DNA of 64,000 nt from Pseudidiomarina terrestris (GCF_030466405.1 NZ_JAGGJF010000005.1:156996-220995), one strand, 5' to 3'. Shown: positions 26,039 through 35,835, counted from the first letter of the stretch. Numbers and translations: made by a program. The notes: generated by a model not told the origin, from the sequence alone.

Positions 26039-27082
26039 ATGACGAAGCTCTCCGTATTTGCCGCAGCACTTGTTGCTGTAAGTGCCACTTTAAGCGCAAC
26101 ACAACCTGTGTATGCGGCTGGCAACACCGACACCGATCATGATAACCAGTTTGCCATTGCCATCCATGGCGGGGCAGGAACCATTACCCGGGCCAACCTC
26201 AGTGATGAGCAGGAAGCAGCCTATAAAGCTAAGCTGACAGAAGCTCTGAATGCCGGCCATACTATTCTTTCTGAAGGTGGAACCAGCATGGATGCGGTTA
26301 TAGCTGCCGTGCAGATTATGGAAGATTCGCCACTGTTTAACTCCGGGCGCGGCGCTGTGTACACCTTCGACGGTGAGCATGAACTTGATGCCTCAATCAT
26401 GGACGGCAAAACTCTGGAAGCTGGCGCGGTTGCCGGCGTCAAAACCATCAAAAGCCCAATCGCCCTGGCCCGCAAGGTGATGGAAAACTCTGTACACGTG
26501 ATGTTAAGTGGCGAAGGTGCTGAACAGTTCGCGAGCGAGCAGGGACTGGAACGTGTCAGCAATGACTACTTTGATACTGAGCACCGCTATGAACAATTAG
26601 AGCAGGCGCGTGAGCGTCTGGGTGTGGCGGACAAGCAAGCTTATCTGGATCTGGATGATAAATACAAATACGGTACTGTAGGTGCGGTAGCCGTTGATAA
26701 GCATGGCAATCTGAGCGCTGCGACCTCGACCGGGGGCATGACAGCGAAGCGCTATGGCCGGATTGGTGATTCGCCTATCATTGGTGCCGGCACCTGGGCG
26801 GATAACGCCAGCTGCGCAGTTTCAGCAACCGGACATGGCGAATACTTTATCCGCTACCATGTTGCAGCAGATATCTGCAGTCGTGTGAAATACCTTGGCG
26901 ATTCCGTTGAGGAAGCCGGTGATACAGTGATTCATGATGTCTTGCTGCCAGCTGGTGGCACCGGTGGCGTGATTATTGTTGATGCCAAAGGTAACGTGCA
27001 CATGCCATTTAATACGGAAGGTATGTACCGGGCCAGCCGTGTTGGTGACGGCGAAACCGAAGTTGCGATTTACAAGGATTGA
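26039..27082 (+). CDS. Exported isoaspartyl peptidase / L-asparaginase
   Basis: Ntn-hydrolase of the plant-type asparaginase (IaaA) family, 347 residues. It begins with a signal peptide ending at about PVYA-AG, so the enzyme should be periplasmic. The mature chain has the AIHGGAGTI start and the NSGRGAVYTFDGEHELDASIMDG region. The self-cleavage site precedes the Thr of the KYGTVGAVAVD segment (about residue 218), followed by TSTGGMTAKRYGRIGD and a C-terminal GGTGGVI. It would cleave isoaspartyl dipeptides from damaged proteins. E. coli IaaA is cytoplasmic with no signal peptide, so export is a difference worth noting. Confidence 0.92.
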   Translation: MTKLSVFAAALVAVSATLSATQPVYAAGNTDTDHDNQFAIAIHGGAGTITRANLSDEQEAAYKAKLTEALNAGHTILSEGGTSMDAVIAAVQIMEDSPLFNSGRGAVYTFDGEHELDASIMDGKTLEAGAVAGVKTIKSPIALARKVMENSVHVMLSGEGAEQFASEQGLERVSNDYFDTEHRYEQLEQARERLGVADKQAYLDLDDKYKYGTVGAVAVDKHGNLSAATSTGGMTAKRYGRIGDSPIIGAGTWADNASCAVSATGHGEYFIRYHVAADICSRVKYLGDSVEEAGDTVIHDVLLPAGGTGGVIIVDAKGNVHMPFNTEGMYRASRVGDGETEVAIYKD

Positions 27083-27127
27083 CTATAATTACGATAGGAC
27101 ATGTAGTTACACGCAAGCGAGGTGGTT

Positions 27128-27550
27128 ATGCAGTCGATGAAAGTGGTTGAGTTCATGAATCGCAATCCGGCCGTATTTACTGCGGATATGCCGATTGAAG
27201 CAGTGGTGGAACGGTTGTTAAAGAGCCGTCAACGCGGCGGTCCAGTGGTGGATGATGAACGCCGTGTCATCGGTTTTATCTCTGAACAAGACTGCCTCGC
27301 TGCTATGCTGCGTGATACCTATCATAAGGAGCAATCGGCGAACGTCAGTGATTGCATGTTCAGTGGCGAGGTCTTGTGTGTCTTCGCCGGTGATTCTATT
27401 ACTGACGTTGCGCAACGTATGGATCTGAGGAAGCCCAAAATCTACCCGGTGCTCGACGACGATAACCGGCAACTGGTGGGGCTCATTACCCGTACTGATG
27501 TTTTGGCCGCTATTGATGGCTATTTTCGAGATTCCTATCGCCGGCGTTAA
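27128..27550 (+). CDS. CBS-domain-pair protein
   Basis: Small soluble protein of 140 residues consisting of two CBS domains (about 10-60 and 75-135). The first begins VVEFMNRNPAVFTADMPIEAVVE and contains GGPVVDDERRVIGFISEQD; the second contains KIYPVLDDDNRQLVGLITRTDVL. Such Bateman modules sense adenine nucleotides or SAM, but no effector domain is attached, so the target is unknown. The ATG at 27128 has GAGG five bases before it; a GTG six bases upstream is possible. A GC-rich hairpin follows the gene. Confidence 0.9.
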   Translation: MQSMKVVEFMNRNPAVFTADMPIEAVVERLLKSRQRGGPVVDDERRVIGFISEQDCLAAMLRDTYHKEQSANVSDCMFSGEVLCVFAGDSITDVAQRMDLRKPKIYPVLDDDNRQLVGLITRTDVLAAIDGYFRDSYRRR

Positions 27551-27560
27551 CAAGCCGGCG
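27539..27560 (+). terminator. GC-rich hairpin after the CBS gene
   Basis: Perfect stem CGCCGGC / GCCGGCG with an 8-base loop spanning the CBS gene stop. No T-run follows, so it is only a possible terminator or 3'-end stabiliser. Confidence 0.4.
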
Positions 27561-27610
27561 CTTCACTGTTAAACTCTAGCCTTTCCGCTGATGTAAATGC
27601 AGGACAGGGC

Positions 27611-30600
27611 GTGCAGACGACGATTCATTTCCCCGCCGACTTACCGGTCGTGCAAGCAAAAACCGAGATCCAGAACGCCATTCGTAACCACCAGGTGGTT
27701 ATCATCGCTGGCGAGACGGGCTCAGGTAAAACCACGCAGTTACCGAAAATGTTGCTGGAACTTGGTTATGGCCGCCAGCATGAGGGGACCTTGATCGGTC
27801 ACACGCAGCCACGTCGACTGGCAGCGCGTAGCGTAGCGCAGCGCATTGCCGATGAGTTGCAGACGCCCTTGGGTGAAAAAGTGGGATATAAAGTTCGCTT
27901 TCAGGACCAGACCGCACCCACGACCTCAATTAAGCTGGTGACCGACGGTATGCTGCTGGCGGAGTTACAAAACGATCGCCTGTTGCGCAAGTACGACGCG
28001 CTGATTATCGACGAGGCCCATGAACGTAGTCTGAACATTGATTTTATGCTCGGCGTGCTGGCGAGTCTGCTGCCGAAACGCCCAGATCTTAAGCTGGTCA
28101 TTACCTCTGCGACCATAGAAACCGAACGCTTTTCGAAGCACTTTAATAACGCCCCGGTGATTTCCGTAAGCGGGCGCACCTATCCTGTCGAGACGCGTTA
28201 TCGACCACTGGAAGGAGAGGACGATAGTGGTGATGTGATTCAGGGCGTGTGTGACGCGGTTCAAGAGCTGTATCGTGAACCCTCTGGCGACATTCTGGTG
28301 TTTGGTTCTGGTGAAAGGGAGATCCGCGATTTCGCAGAAGCACTGAATGAACTGGATTTACCCAATACCGAACTGCTGCCGTTATTCGCGAGGTTGTCCG
28401 CCAATGAACAAAACCGCGTGTTTCAAAGTCATGGCCAGCGCCGCATCGTCATTGCCACCAATGTTGCCGAAACCTCACTGACTGTGCCGGGTATTCGCTA
28501 TGTCATTGATCCCGGGACCGCACGCATCAGCCGCTACAGTTACCGCACCAAAGTGCAACGCCTGCCGATTGAGAAGATCTCTCAGGCCAGTGCCAACCAG
28601 CGTTTAGGTCGTTGTGGTCGGGTGGCACCGGGTATCTGTATCCGTTTGTACAGTGAAGAAGACTTCCTGCAACGGCCCGAGTACACCGAACCAGAAATAT
28701 TAAGAACTAATCTGGCTGCGGTGATTCTGCAGATGACGTCGGCGCGGCTCGGTGATATCCGCAAGTTTCCCTTTATTGATCGGCCCGATGAGCGCTTTGT
28801 CAAAGATGGCATGAATCTGCTGCAGGAACTGCATGCCCTGCAGCCCGGCAAAGCTAAGCGGCGTAAAAAAGGGCAGCCCTCAGGACCACAGTTAACCGCG
28901 CTCGGTCGGCAGTTGGCCCAACTGCCGATTGACCCGCGGCTGGCGCGCATGGTGCTGGCAGCGAATGAATTTGGCTGCATTCAGGAAGTGATGGTGATTA
29001 CCGCGGCCTTAAGTATCCAGGATCCGCGTGAACGGCCACAAGAAGCCAGGCAAAAGGCGGATGAATTACACCAGCGCTTTCACGATAAGGATTCCGATTT
29101 TAATGGTTACCTGAACTTGTGGAATTATTTGCAGGAACGACAGCGAGAGCTGTCCAAGAGCCAGTTCCGTAAGCAACTGAAATCTGAATTTATCCACTTT
29201 TTGCGGGTTCGCGAATGGCAGGATGTTTACAGTCAGATCCGCCAGACCGTGCGTGGCCTAGGGTACAAAATAAATCAAGAACAAGCCAGTTTTGAAGCGG
29301 TGCATCGTGCTCTCTTAACCGGTTTACTGTCCCATCTTGGTAATAAGCAGGAAGGCCATGAGTTTTTAGGTGCGCGGAACCGTAAATTTTACGTCTTTCC
29401 AGGCTCTGGCCTGTTTAAGAAGCCACCCAAATGGCTCATGGCTGCGGAACTGGTGGAAACCAGTCGTTTATTTGCCCGGGTAAATGCGCGGATTGAGCCG
29501 GAGTGGATTGAACCTGCTGCCCGGCACCTGGTGAAACACAACTATTTTGAACCGCATTTTTCGAAAAAGTCAGGTTCAGTGGTCGCTGATGAGCAAGTCA
29601 CCTTGTATGGTCTCATCATCGTGCCGCGGCGCCGGGTTCAATATGGTCCCGTAGACCCGGTAACGGCCCGGGAAATCTTTATTCGCGATGGCTTAGTTTC
29701 GGGCGCACTGAAACGGCAATTACCTTTTATTCGTCATAACCTGGCCTTAATTGAAGACATCCGTGAGCTGGAAGATAAATCCAGGCGCCGTGATATTCTG
29801 GTGGACGACGAAGCATTGTTTCACGCCTATGAAGCGCAAGTACCTGCCGGAATCTACAATGAACAGTTGCTTGCCGGTTGGTGGCATAAGGCAGCCAAAC
29901 AGGATCCAAAACTACTGTATTTTGACCGCGGCGACTTGATGGCGCAGGACGCGGGGCACGTGACCGAGCTGGATTACCCCGATACCTGGCAACAAGGCGA
30001 CGTTACCTTACCTTTGAGCTATCACTTTGAACCCAATGACCCTATTGATGGGGTCGCTGTGCATGTACCTTTAACCTTGGTGAATCAACTGCAACCGCAG
30101 GGGTTCGATTGGCAGGTACCGGCACTACGTGAGCAACTGGTGGTGCATTGGATAAAATCTCTACCTAAAAGCTGGCGGCGTCATTTTGTGCCGGCACCGA
30201 ATTACGCGCAGGCGTTTTTGCAAAGCTGTGCTGAAGAAAAAGACCCCGAGGCGCTACTGAAGCGTCCTTTGCTTGAAGTTCTGACCGAGAAGTTACGGCG
30301 CATGAGTGGAGTCACGGTACCGGCAGATGCCTGGGATGCTGCACAGCTTCCGGATTATCTCAAGTTACGTTTTGTCATCGAAGATGAAAAAGGAAACTCC
30401 GTTGCTGACGGTCGTGATTTGCTGGCTTTGCAACAGCGCTTACAGGGTAAAGTTCAACATGCCTTACGGGAGGCCGTTGCGGAGCAACCTGCCGCGCGGG
30501 CAGTCACAGACTGGCAATTTGGAACTATGCCAGAGCTGCGCGAGCGCCAGCATCGGGGCTATTCTGTCAAAGCTTATCCGGCACTTGAAGTGAGCAAAGA

Positions 30601-31351
30601 GGGCGTTCGCGAAACTCTTTTTGACAAGCCGGAACAGGCACAGTATTCGCACCAGCTGGCCCTGCGTAAGCTGTTGCAGTTGCAGTTACCGTCGCCAGTC
30701 CGCTACCTGCAGCAGAGCCTGTCGAACAAGGCCAAGCTGGCCATGTATTACAATCCCTGGGGCAAGGTCGACGCGCTTATTGAAGACTGCATTGTTGCGG
30801 CTCTGGATGAATTTATTGTTGCTCAACCCATCCGTAATGAAACAGCGTTCCGCCAGGTAGTAGAGCTGGCCCGTGGCGAGCTGAATGAACGTGTGACAGC
30901 GATTGCACGCCAGGTGGAGCCTTGTTTGGTGCGCTCGCAGAAGATTCGTAAGCAATTGAAAGGGTCCGTGGCCCTTGACCAAATTCAGGCCCACGCAGAC
31001 ATTAAAGAGCAACTGGATGAACTGGTGTACCCAGGCTTTGTCAGCGCCGCCGGAGCACAACGATTGGCGGACATTGAGCGCTACTTGAAAGCCATTGAGC
31101 AACGGCTGGAGAAATTGCCAGTGGATCCGAATCGGGATCGTCTGCATTTGCTTACCTTGCAAAAGCTAACCGCAGCCTACAAAGAACTGAAAGCCAAGTG
31201 GCCTAAAGGACAGTCCTTGCCGGAGCCTTTGGTAGAATTACGTTGGATGCTGGAGGAGTTGCGGGTAAGTTTCTTTGCCCAGAAACTAGGAACCCGCTAT
31301 CCGATATCGGAAAAGCGGGTTCAACAAGCACTTGCCGCGCTGAAAACTTAG
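27611..31351 (+). CDS. hrpA: ATP-dependent RNA helicase HrpA
   Basis: DEAH-box helicase of 1246 residues (1300 in E. coli). Motif I is GETGSGKTTQ at about residue 36, motif II is DEAH in ALIIDEAHERSL, motif III SAT in VITSATIETERF, and motif VI QRLGRCGRV. Helicase-associated and OB domains follow, then the long DUF3418 C-terminal region typical of HrpA. It starts with GTG; no better start is seen. It acts on mRNA and stalled ribosomes according to work in E. coli. The stop overlaps the end of the convergent glutaredoxin gene by four bases. Confidence 0.95.
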   Translation: MQTTIHFPADLPVVQAKTEIQNAIRNHQVVIIAGETGSGKTTQLPKMLLELGYGRQHEGTLIGHTQPRRLAARSVAQRIADELQTPLGEKVGYKVRFQDQTAPTTSIKLVTDGMLLAELQNDRLLRKYDALIIDEAHERSLNIDFMLGVLASLLPKRPDLKLVITSATIETERFSKHFNNAPVISVSGRTYPVETRYRPLEGEDDSGDVIQGVCDAVQELYREPSGDILVFGSGEREIRDFAEALNELDLPNTELLPLFARLSANEQNRVFQSHGQRRIVIATNVAETSLTVPGIRYVIDPGTARISRYSYRTKVQRLPIEKISQASANQRLGRCGRVAPGICIRLYSEEDFLQRPEYTEPEILRTNLAAVILQMTSARLGDIRKFPFIDRPDERFVKDGMNLLQELHALQPGKAKRRKKGQPSGPQLTALGRQLAQLPIDPRLARMVLAANEFGCIQEVMVITAALSIQDPRERPQEARQKADELHQRFHDKDSDFNGYLNLWNYLQERQRELSKSQFRKQLKSEFIHFLRVREWQDVYSQIRQTVRGLGYKINQEQASFEAVHRALLTGLLSHLGNKQEGHEFLGARNRKFYVFPGSGLFKKPPKWLMAAELVETSRLFARVNARIEPEWIEPAARHLVKHNYFEPHFSKKSGSVVADEQVTLYGLIIVPRRRVQYGPVDPVTAREIFIRDGLVSGALKRQLPFIRHNLALIEDIRELEDKSRRRDILVDDEALFHAYEAQVPAGIYNEQLLAGWWHKAAKQDPKLLYFDRGDLMAQDAGHVTELDYPDTWQQGDVTLPLSYHFEPNDPIDGVAVHVPLTLVNQLQPQGFDWQVPALREQLVVHWIKSLPKSWRRHFVPAPNYAQAFLQSCAEEKDPEALLKRPLLEVLTEKLRRMSGVTVPADAWDAAQLPDYLKLRFVIEDEKGNSVADGRDLLALQQRLQGKVQHALREAVAEQPAARAVTDWQFGTMPELRERQHRGYSVKAYPALEVSKEGVRETLFDKPEQAQYSHQLALRKLLQLQLPSPVRYLQQSLSNKAKLAMYYNPWGKVDALIEDCIVAALDEFIVAQPIRNETAFRQVVELARGELNERVTAIARQVEPCLVRSQKIRKQLKGSVALDQIQAHADIKEQLDELVYPGFVSAAGAQRLADIERYLKAIEQRLEKLPVDPNRDRLHLLTLQKLTAAYKELKAKWPKGQSLPEPLVELRWMLEELRVSFFAQKLGTRYPISEKRVQQALAALKT

Positions 31352-31614
31352 GCTGCGTAAAGGTCTAAGTTTTCGCGTGCGTAAGCTTCAAACTCTGTGC
31401 AGCCACCGATGTGTTTTTCATCGATAAAGATCTGCGGCACGGTCAACACCGGTGCACCGACGGTTTTTTCCAGATCAGCTTTGCTGATACCTTCTTCGTG
31501 CATGTCGATGTAACGAAATTCAAAATCGTCACGATCTTCAACCAGTTTTTCTGCAATTTGCTTGGCACGGACACAGAAAGGGCAGCCAGGACGGCCAAAA
31601 ATTACTGTAAACAT
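31348..31614 (-). CDS. grxA: Glutaredoxin 1-like protein
   Basis: Glutaredoxin of 88 residues (85 in E. coli GrxA). The active site is CPFC (GRPGCPFCVRAKQ), with Phe in place of the usual Tyr. The cis-proline segment TVPQIFIDEKHIGGCTEFEAY is conserved. It reduces ribonucleotide reductase and other disulfides with glutathione, and stands just downstream of the nrdA-nrdB-yfaE genes, which fits that role. The ATG at 31614 follows GGGAG. Confidence 0.92.
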   Translation of the reverse strand: MFTVIFGRPGCPFCVRAKQIAEKLVEDRDDFEFRYIDMHEEGISKADLEKTVGAPVLTVPQIFIDEKHIGGCTEFEAYARENLDLYAA

Positions 31615-31717
31615 GTTTACTCCCACATAGTTTAATCATTTAACTTGGCACTATTTTGCCTGAGAAGTGCGCTGATGGCCAATGATCGTGCTCTATCGGG
31701 GTAATCGATTGAAGCGA

Positions 31718-31981
31718 TTAGTGATCGATATCTAAATCGGAGGTAGGGACACAGCAGCACGCCAGACAATCTCCCGGGCGCACAATGGCCAGAGGCTCGT
31801 TAATGTAGGCGATAGTACCTGTCTTGACCTGGGTACGGCAGGCACCGCAAAATCCGTCGCGACAGTGATAGCGGGTTTCGAGACCAGCGGCCTCCATCGC
31901 TTCCAGCAAAGAAGAGCCTTCCGATGGGTCAACGGTCAGCTCGTGCTGACCGTTGACGCGGACTTTGAAGGTGTTGCTCAT
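31718..31981 (-). CDS. yfaE: [2Fe-2S] ferredoxin, NrdB-maintenance type (YfaE)
   Basis: Plant-type ferredoxin of 87 residues. Three cluster cysteines lie in YHCRDGFCGACRTQ and the fourth in GDCLACCC. In E. coli YfaE supplies electrons to rebuild the diiron-tyrosyl radical of NrdB, and the gene lies directly after nrdB, as here (5-base gap). Cytoplasmic; no signal peptide. Part of the nrdA-nrdB-yfaE operon. Confidence 0.94.
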   Translation of the reverse strand: MSNTFKVRVNGQHELTVDPSEGSSLLEAMEAAGLETRYHCRDGFCGACRTQVKTGTIAYINEPLAIVRPGDCLACCCVPTSDLDIDH

Positions 31982-31986
31982 AGCAG

Positions 31987-33117
31987 TTACAGCTCGAAAT
32001 CCCCTAAATCAGATGCGCTCACGGAGCTATCGATTTGACCAACTAAGTACGAGGTGATTTCTGCTTCCTGCGGTGCAACCTGGACGTTGTCAGAGACAAG
32101 ATATTTGTTCATCCAGGGCAACGGATTATTACGTTGCTTGAAAGGTGCGTCAAAACCAATGGCTTCCATGCGCATGTTCGCGATGTACTCCACATACTGG
32201 CAAAGGATTTCTTCGTTCAGACCTATCATTGAACCGTGCTGGAACAAATAATGCGCCCATTCTTTTTCCTGTTCGACGGCCTTCATAAAGATTGCCAGAG
32301 CTTCGTCCCGCAGTTCTTCAGCGATTTCCTTCATTTCAGGGTCATCTTTACCGTACTGCCACAAGTTCAGGATGTTCTGAGTAGAGACCAGATGCAGGTT
32401 CTCATCACGGGCGATCAGGCGGATGATTTTCGAATTACCTTCCATCAAATCACGTTCTGCGAAGGCAAAGGTGCAGGCAAAACTGACGTAAAAGCGAATC
32501 GCTTCCAGCGCGTTTACAGAGTTGATGCAAAGAAACAGCTTCTTTTTCAGCTCGCGCATGGTGACATTATGAACTTCGCCGTCAACTTCAATTTCACCTT
32601 CGCCATGGGTTTGCCACAGCTGCGTGTAGAAAATAAGGTCGTCGTAATATTTGGAGATATCGTTGGCACGCTTCTGGATCTCTTCGTTAATGACGATATC
32701 TTCAAACACCTGACTCGGATCGGTAAACAGGTTACGCAAGATGTGCGTGTACGAGCGAGAGTGGATCGTCTCAAAGAACGACCAGGTTTCAATCCAGGTT
32801 TCCAGCTCCGGGATGGAGACAATAGGGAGCAGGGCGATGTTGGGACTCCGGCCCTGAACAGAATCCAGCAAGGTCTGATATTTCAGATTTGAAATGAAAA
32901 TGTGTTTTTCACTTTCGGTCAGGTTCTGAAAGTCGACCCGGTCGCGACTCACGTCAACTTCTTCCGGACGCCAGAAAAAGCTGATTTGTTTCTCGATGAG
33001 TTTTTCAAAAACACTATGTTTTTGCTGATCATAACGCGCTACGTTGACCGAATTTCCGAAGAACATCGGTTCCTGCAACGGATTAATCTGGTTCTTGTTA
33101 AACGTCGAATAACTCAT
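31987..33117 (-). CDS. nrdB: Ribonucleotide reductase class Ia beta subunit
   Basis: Small subunit, 376 residues (as in E. coli), that holds the diiron centre and stable tyrosyl radical. Conserved pieces are [16 protein letters not shown], the [17 protein letters not shown] stretch and the radical Tyr in the HSRSYTHIL motif. The C-terminal tail that docks on NrdA ends [10 protein letters not shown]. Cotranscribed with nrdA (18-base gap) and yfaE. Confidence 0.97.
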   Translation of the reverse strand: MSYSTFNKNQINPLQEPMFFGNSVNVARYDQQKHSVFEKLIEKQISFFWRPEEVDVSRDRVDFQNLTESEKHIFISNLKYQTLLDSVQGRSPNIALLPIVSIPELETWIETWSFFETIHSRSYTHILRNLFTDPSQVFEDIVINEEIQKRANDISKYYDDLIFYTQLWQTHGEGEIEVDGEVHNVTMRELKKKLFLCINSVNALEAIRFYVSFACTFAFAERDLMEGNSKIIRLIARDENLHLVSTQNILNLWQYGKDDPEMKEIAEELRDEALAIFMKAVEQEKEWAHYLFQHGSMIGLNEEILCQYVEYIANMRMEAIGFDAPFKQRNNPLPWMNKYLVSDNVQVAPQEAEITSYLVGQIDSSVSASDLGDFEL

Positions 33118-33135
33118 TAATTTAGCGCCTTGTTA

Positions 33136-35478
33136 TTAGATTTTACATGCACCGCCGGCACAGTCGTCATCTTCTTCTTCAATGACGTCTACCGTTGCTT
33201 GCTGATTTTCCTGCTCACGTTGCTTGGCATCAATTTTGTCGCGTAAATCGACCTGGTTGTCCGAGGCACCGTCACGGGTGTTGTGATAGTACAAGGTCTT
33301 CACACCGAGCTTGTATGCATAAAGTAAATCTTGCAGCAGCTGTTTCATGGAAACTTTGCCGCCTTCAAACTTGCTGGGGTCGTAGTTGGTGTTTGCCGAG
33401 ATGGTTTGGTCGACAAACTTCTGCATGATCCCTACCAGTTCCAAATAGCCTTTGTTATTTGGAATGGTCCACAACAGTTCGTAAGCGTCTTTCAGGTTTT
33501 CATAATCAGGTACGACTTGCTTGGTCACACCATCTTTCGATGCTTTAATACTGATATGGCCACGCGGTGGTTCAATACCATTGGTCGCATTGGAAATCTG
33601 TGACGATGTTTCTGACGGCATTAAAGCTGACAGAGTCGAGTTACGCATACCGTATTGTTTGACGTCCGCGCGTAACTTATCCCAGTCCAACTGGAGGCCT
33701 TCTGAACACACCGCATCTAAATCTTTTTTGTAGGTGTCAATTGGCATGACGCCTTGAGAATAAGTGGTCTCGTTAAATTTAGGGCAAGCACCCATTTCTT
33801 TGGCGAGATTGACTGACGCTTTCATCAAATAGTACTGAATGGCTTCAAAAGTACGATGCACCAGGCCATTGGCAGAACCGTCTGAGTAGCGGACACCGTT
33901 TTTCGCCAGGTAGTAGGCGAAGTTGATGACGCCGATGCCCAGAGTACGTCGTCCCATGGTCGCGTTGCGTGCCGCAGGTACCGGGTACTCCTGATAATCC
34001 AATAAACTATCGAGCGCACGAACGGCTAAATCAGCCAATTCTTCAAGATCGTCAAGCGACTTGATGGCGCCGAGGTTGAAGGCGGACAGCGTGCACAGTG
34101 CGATTTCACCTTCCTCATCGTTAACATGAGCCAGCGGCTTGGTTGGCAAGGCAATTTCTAAACACAAGTTGCTCTGACGAATGGGGGCAACCTTAGGGTC
34201 GAACGGGCTGTGGGTGTTGCAGTGGTCCACGTTTTGCAGGTAAATACGGCCGGTACTGGCACGCTCCTGCATAAACAAACCAAACAACTCCAGTGCTTTG
34301 ATACGTTTTTTACGAATCGAATCATCGTTTTCATATTGCACGTACAAGCGCTCGAACTCCGCCTGATCAGCAAAGAAAGCATCATACAGACCCGGGGTAT
34401 CCGAGGGGCTGAACAGAGTGATGTAATCGTCTTTGACCAGTCGGGTATACATCAGGCGGTTAAACTGAACCCCGTAATCCAGATGGCGGACGCGGTTTTC
34501 TTCTACGCCACGGTTGTTTTTCAGAACCAGCAGACTTTCAACCTCAAGATGCCAAAGCGGGTAAAAGAGGGTGGCTGCGCCGCCTCGAACACCGCCTTGC
34601 GAGCAGCTTTTCACCGCTGTCTGGAAATATTTATAGAACGGGATGCAACCTGTATGGAAAGCCTCTCCACCACGAATCGGGCTGCCTAAGGCGCGGATGC
34701 GGCCGGCATTCACACCGATCCCAGCGCGCTGTGACACATACTTAACGATGGCACTCGCTGTGGCGTTAATGGAATCGAGGCTGTCACCGGCTTCAATCAA
34801 CACACAGGAGCTGAACTGACGGGTGGGTGTGCGTACGCCTGACATGATCGGCGTCGGCAATGAAATCTTAAATAACGACGTCGCGTCGTAAAAACGCTTC
34901 ACGTATTCCAGGCGCGTGTCTTTTGGGTAGTTCGCGAACAGACAAGCTGCCACCAGAACATACAAAAACTGCGCACTTTCAAAGATTTCACCGGTCACCC
35001 GGTTTTGCACTAGGTACTTGCCTTCAAGCTGCTTGATTGCTGCGTAGGAGAAATTGAGGTCACGTGAATGATCGATAAACGCATTCATTTGCTCGAAGTC
35101 TTCTTTACTGTAATCGCTTAGTAAATGCTCATCGTAATGGCCACTGTTCACCATCGATGTGACCTGGTCATACAGGTGGGGCGGCTCAAATTCACCGTAA
35201 GCAAGTTTGCGCAGATGGAATACCGCGAGGCGGGCAGCCAGGTACTGGTAGTCCGGAGCGTCTTCAGAAATCAAATCTGCAGCAGCTTTAATGATGGTTT
35301 CGTGAATGTCTTCGGTCTTGATGCCATCGTAGAATTGAATACGTGACTTGATTTCGACTTCAGAAACAGACACGTTATCAAGGCCTTCAGCAGCCCAACT
35401 GATCACGCGATGGATTTTATCCAAATCCAGCGGTTCCCGTTCACCACTACGCTTGGTAACAAAAAGCTTTTGATTCAT
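33136..35478 (-). CDS. nrdA: Ribonucleotide reductase class Ia alpha subunit
   Basis: Large catalytic subunit of about 780 residues (761 in E. coli) that makes deoxyribonucleotides. It begins with an ATP-cone (about 4-95: QKLFVTKRSGEREPLDLDKIHRVI), which gives dATP inhibition. Active-site cysteines appear in FSSCVLIEAG and SNLCLEIALPT, and the redox pair for glutaredoxin/thioredoxin in the C-terminal DDCAGGACKI. The ATG at 35478 is chosen; a GTG three codons upstream is possible. Two NrdR boxes lie 44-100 bases upstream. Confidence 0.97.
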   Translation of the reverse strand: MNQKLFVTKRSGEREPLDLDKIHRVISWAAEGLDNVSVSEVEIKSRIQFYDGIKTEDIHETIIKAAADLISEDAPDYQYLAARLAVFHLRKLAYGEFEPPHLYDQVTSMVNSGHYDEHLLSDYSKEDFEQMNAFIDHSRDLNFSYAAIKQLEGKYLVQNRVTGEIFESAQFLYVLVAACLFANYPKDTRLEYVKRFYDATSLFKISLPTPIMSGVRTPTRQFSSCVLIEAGDSLDSINATASAIVKYVSQRAGIGVNAGRIRALGSPIRGGEAFHTGCIPFYKYFQTAVKSCSQGGVRGGAATLFYPLWHLEVESLLVLKNNRGVEENRVRHLDYGVQFNRLMYTRLVKDDYITLFSPSDTPGLYDAFFADQAEFERLYVQYENDDSIRKKRIKALELFGLFMQERASTGRIYLQNVDHCNTHSPFDPKVAPIRQSNLCLEIALPTKPLAHVNDEEGEIALCTLSAFNLGAIKSLDDLEELADLAVRALDSLLDYQEYPVPAARNATMGRRTLGIGVINFAYYLAKNGVRYSDGSANGLVHRTFEAIQYYLMKASVNLAKEMGACPKFNETTYSQGVMPIDTYKKDLDAVCSEGLQLDWDKLRADVKQYGMRNSTLSALMPSETSSQISNATNGIEPPRGHISIKASKDGVTKQVVPDYENLKDAYELLWTIPNNKGYLELVGIMQKFVDQTISANTNYDPSKFEGGKVSMKQLLQDLLYAYKLGVKTLYYHNTRDGASDNQVDLRDKIDAKQREQENQQATVDVIEEEDDDCAGGACKI

Positions 35479-35521
35479 GCGGCGCACCCACCAATTTTAT
35501 CGTTATGTTTTTAGTTGCAAA

Positions 35522-35537
35522 CCACAAGATATAGTGT
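35522..35537. promoter_or_regulatory. NrdR box 1
   Basis: CCACAAGATATAGTGT matches 14 of 16 positions of the NrdR consensus acaCwAtATaTwGtgt as I recall it. It lies 44 bases before the nrdA ATG. NrdR with ATP/dATP would repress the operon. Confidence 0.8.
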
Positions 35538-35562
35538 CGAATAGGCATTCTGTGTGAAAATT

Positions 35563-35578
35563 ACACAATATCTTGGGT
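35563..35578. promoter_or_regulatory. NrdR box 2
   Basis: ACACAATATCTTGGGT matches 14 of 16 positions of the NrdR consensus. It is 41 bases from box 1, about four helical turns, so both boxes face the same side of the DNA, as paired NrdR sites do. Confidence 0.75.
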
Positions 35579-35835
35579 TGGGATTGATAATCGTATGCTA
35601 GCACTTATCGCTAAGGGATCAAGCGTGATTTGATGAAATTTAAAGTGGTGATTTCAGTGCCTGAGCACTCTCATGCCTGAAAGTCTTGCGGTTCTAATGG
35701 TTTAGCGATTGCAAGCCAAAATAAATATTTTTAAATAACTTTTTGCTCTTTTAAATCTCTTCTTAATAGAGCAAAACTCTAAGGCTTGATTTTAGTGGTG
35801 TACACAACATCTAGCGCTGAAAGTACCGGCAACCA
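35579..35835. other. Gene-free region between nrdA and gph
   Basis: Together with 35479-35578 this makes about 357 bases with no convincing gene. The left part holds the NrdR boxes and presumably the nrdA promoter. The rest is AT-rich (especially 35719-35776) and contains the inverted repeat at 35741-35776. I see no conserved RNA or open frame worth calling. Confidence 0.6.
35741..35776. repeat. AT-rich inverted repeat downstream of gph
   Basis: TTTTGCTCT and AGAGCAAAA, nine perfectly paired bases separated by 18. It lies about 60 bases past the gph stop. The arms are too AT-rich and the loop too long for a classic terminator; a protein-binding dyad or weak terminator is possible. Confidence 0.45.

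Noticed and set aside
32236..32892. 218-codon open frame on the plus strand
   Set aside because: Antisense to nrdB, whose conserved motifs run through the whole stretch; no ribosome site or family match.
35580..35605. Fur-like sequence (TTGATAATCGTATG)
   Set aside because: Only one half matches the Fur core and it lies outside the likely nrdA promoter; the NrdR boxes explain the control of this operon better.
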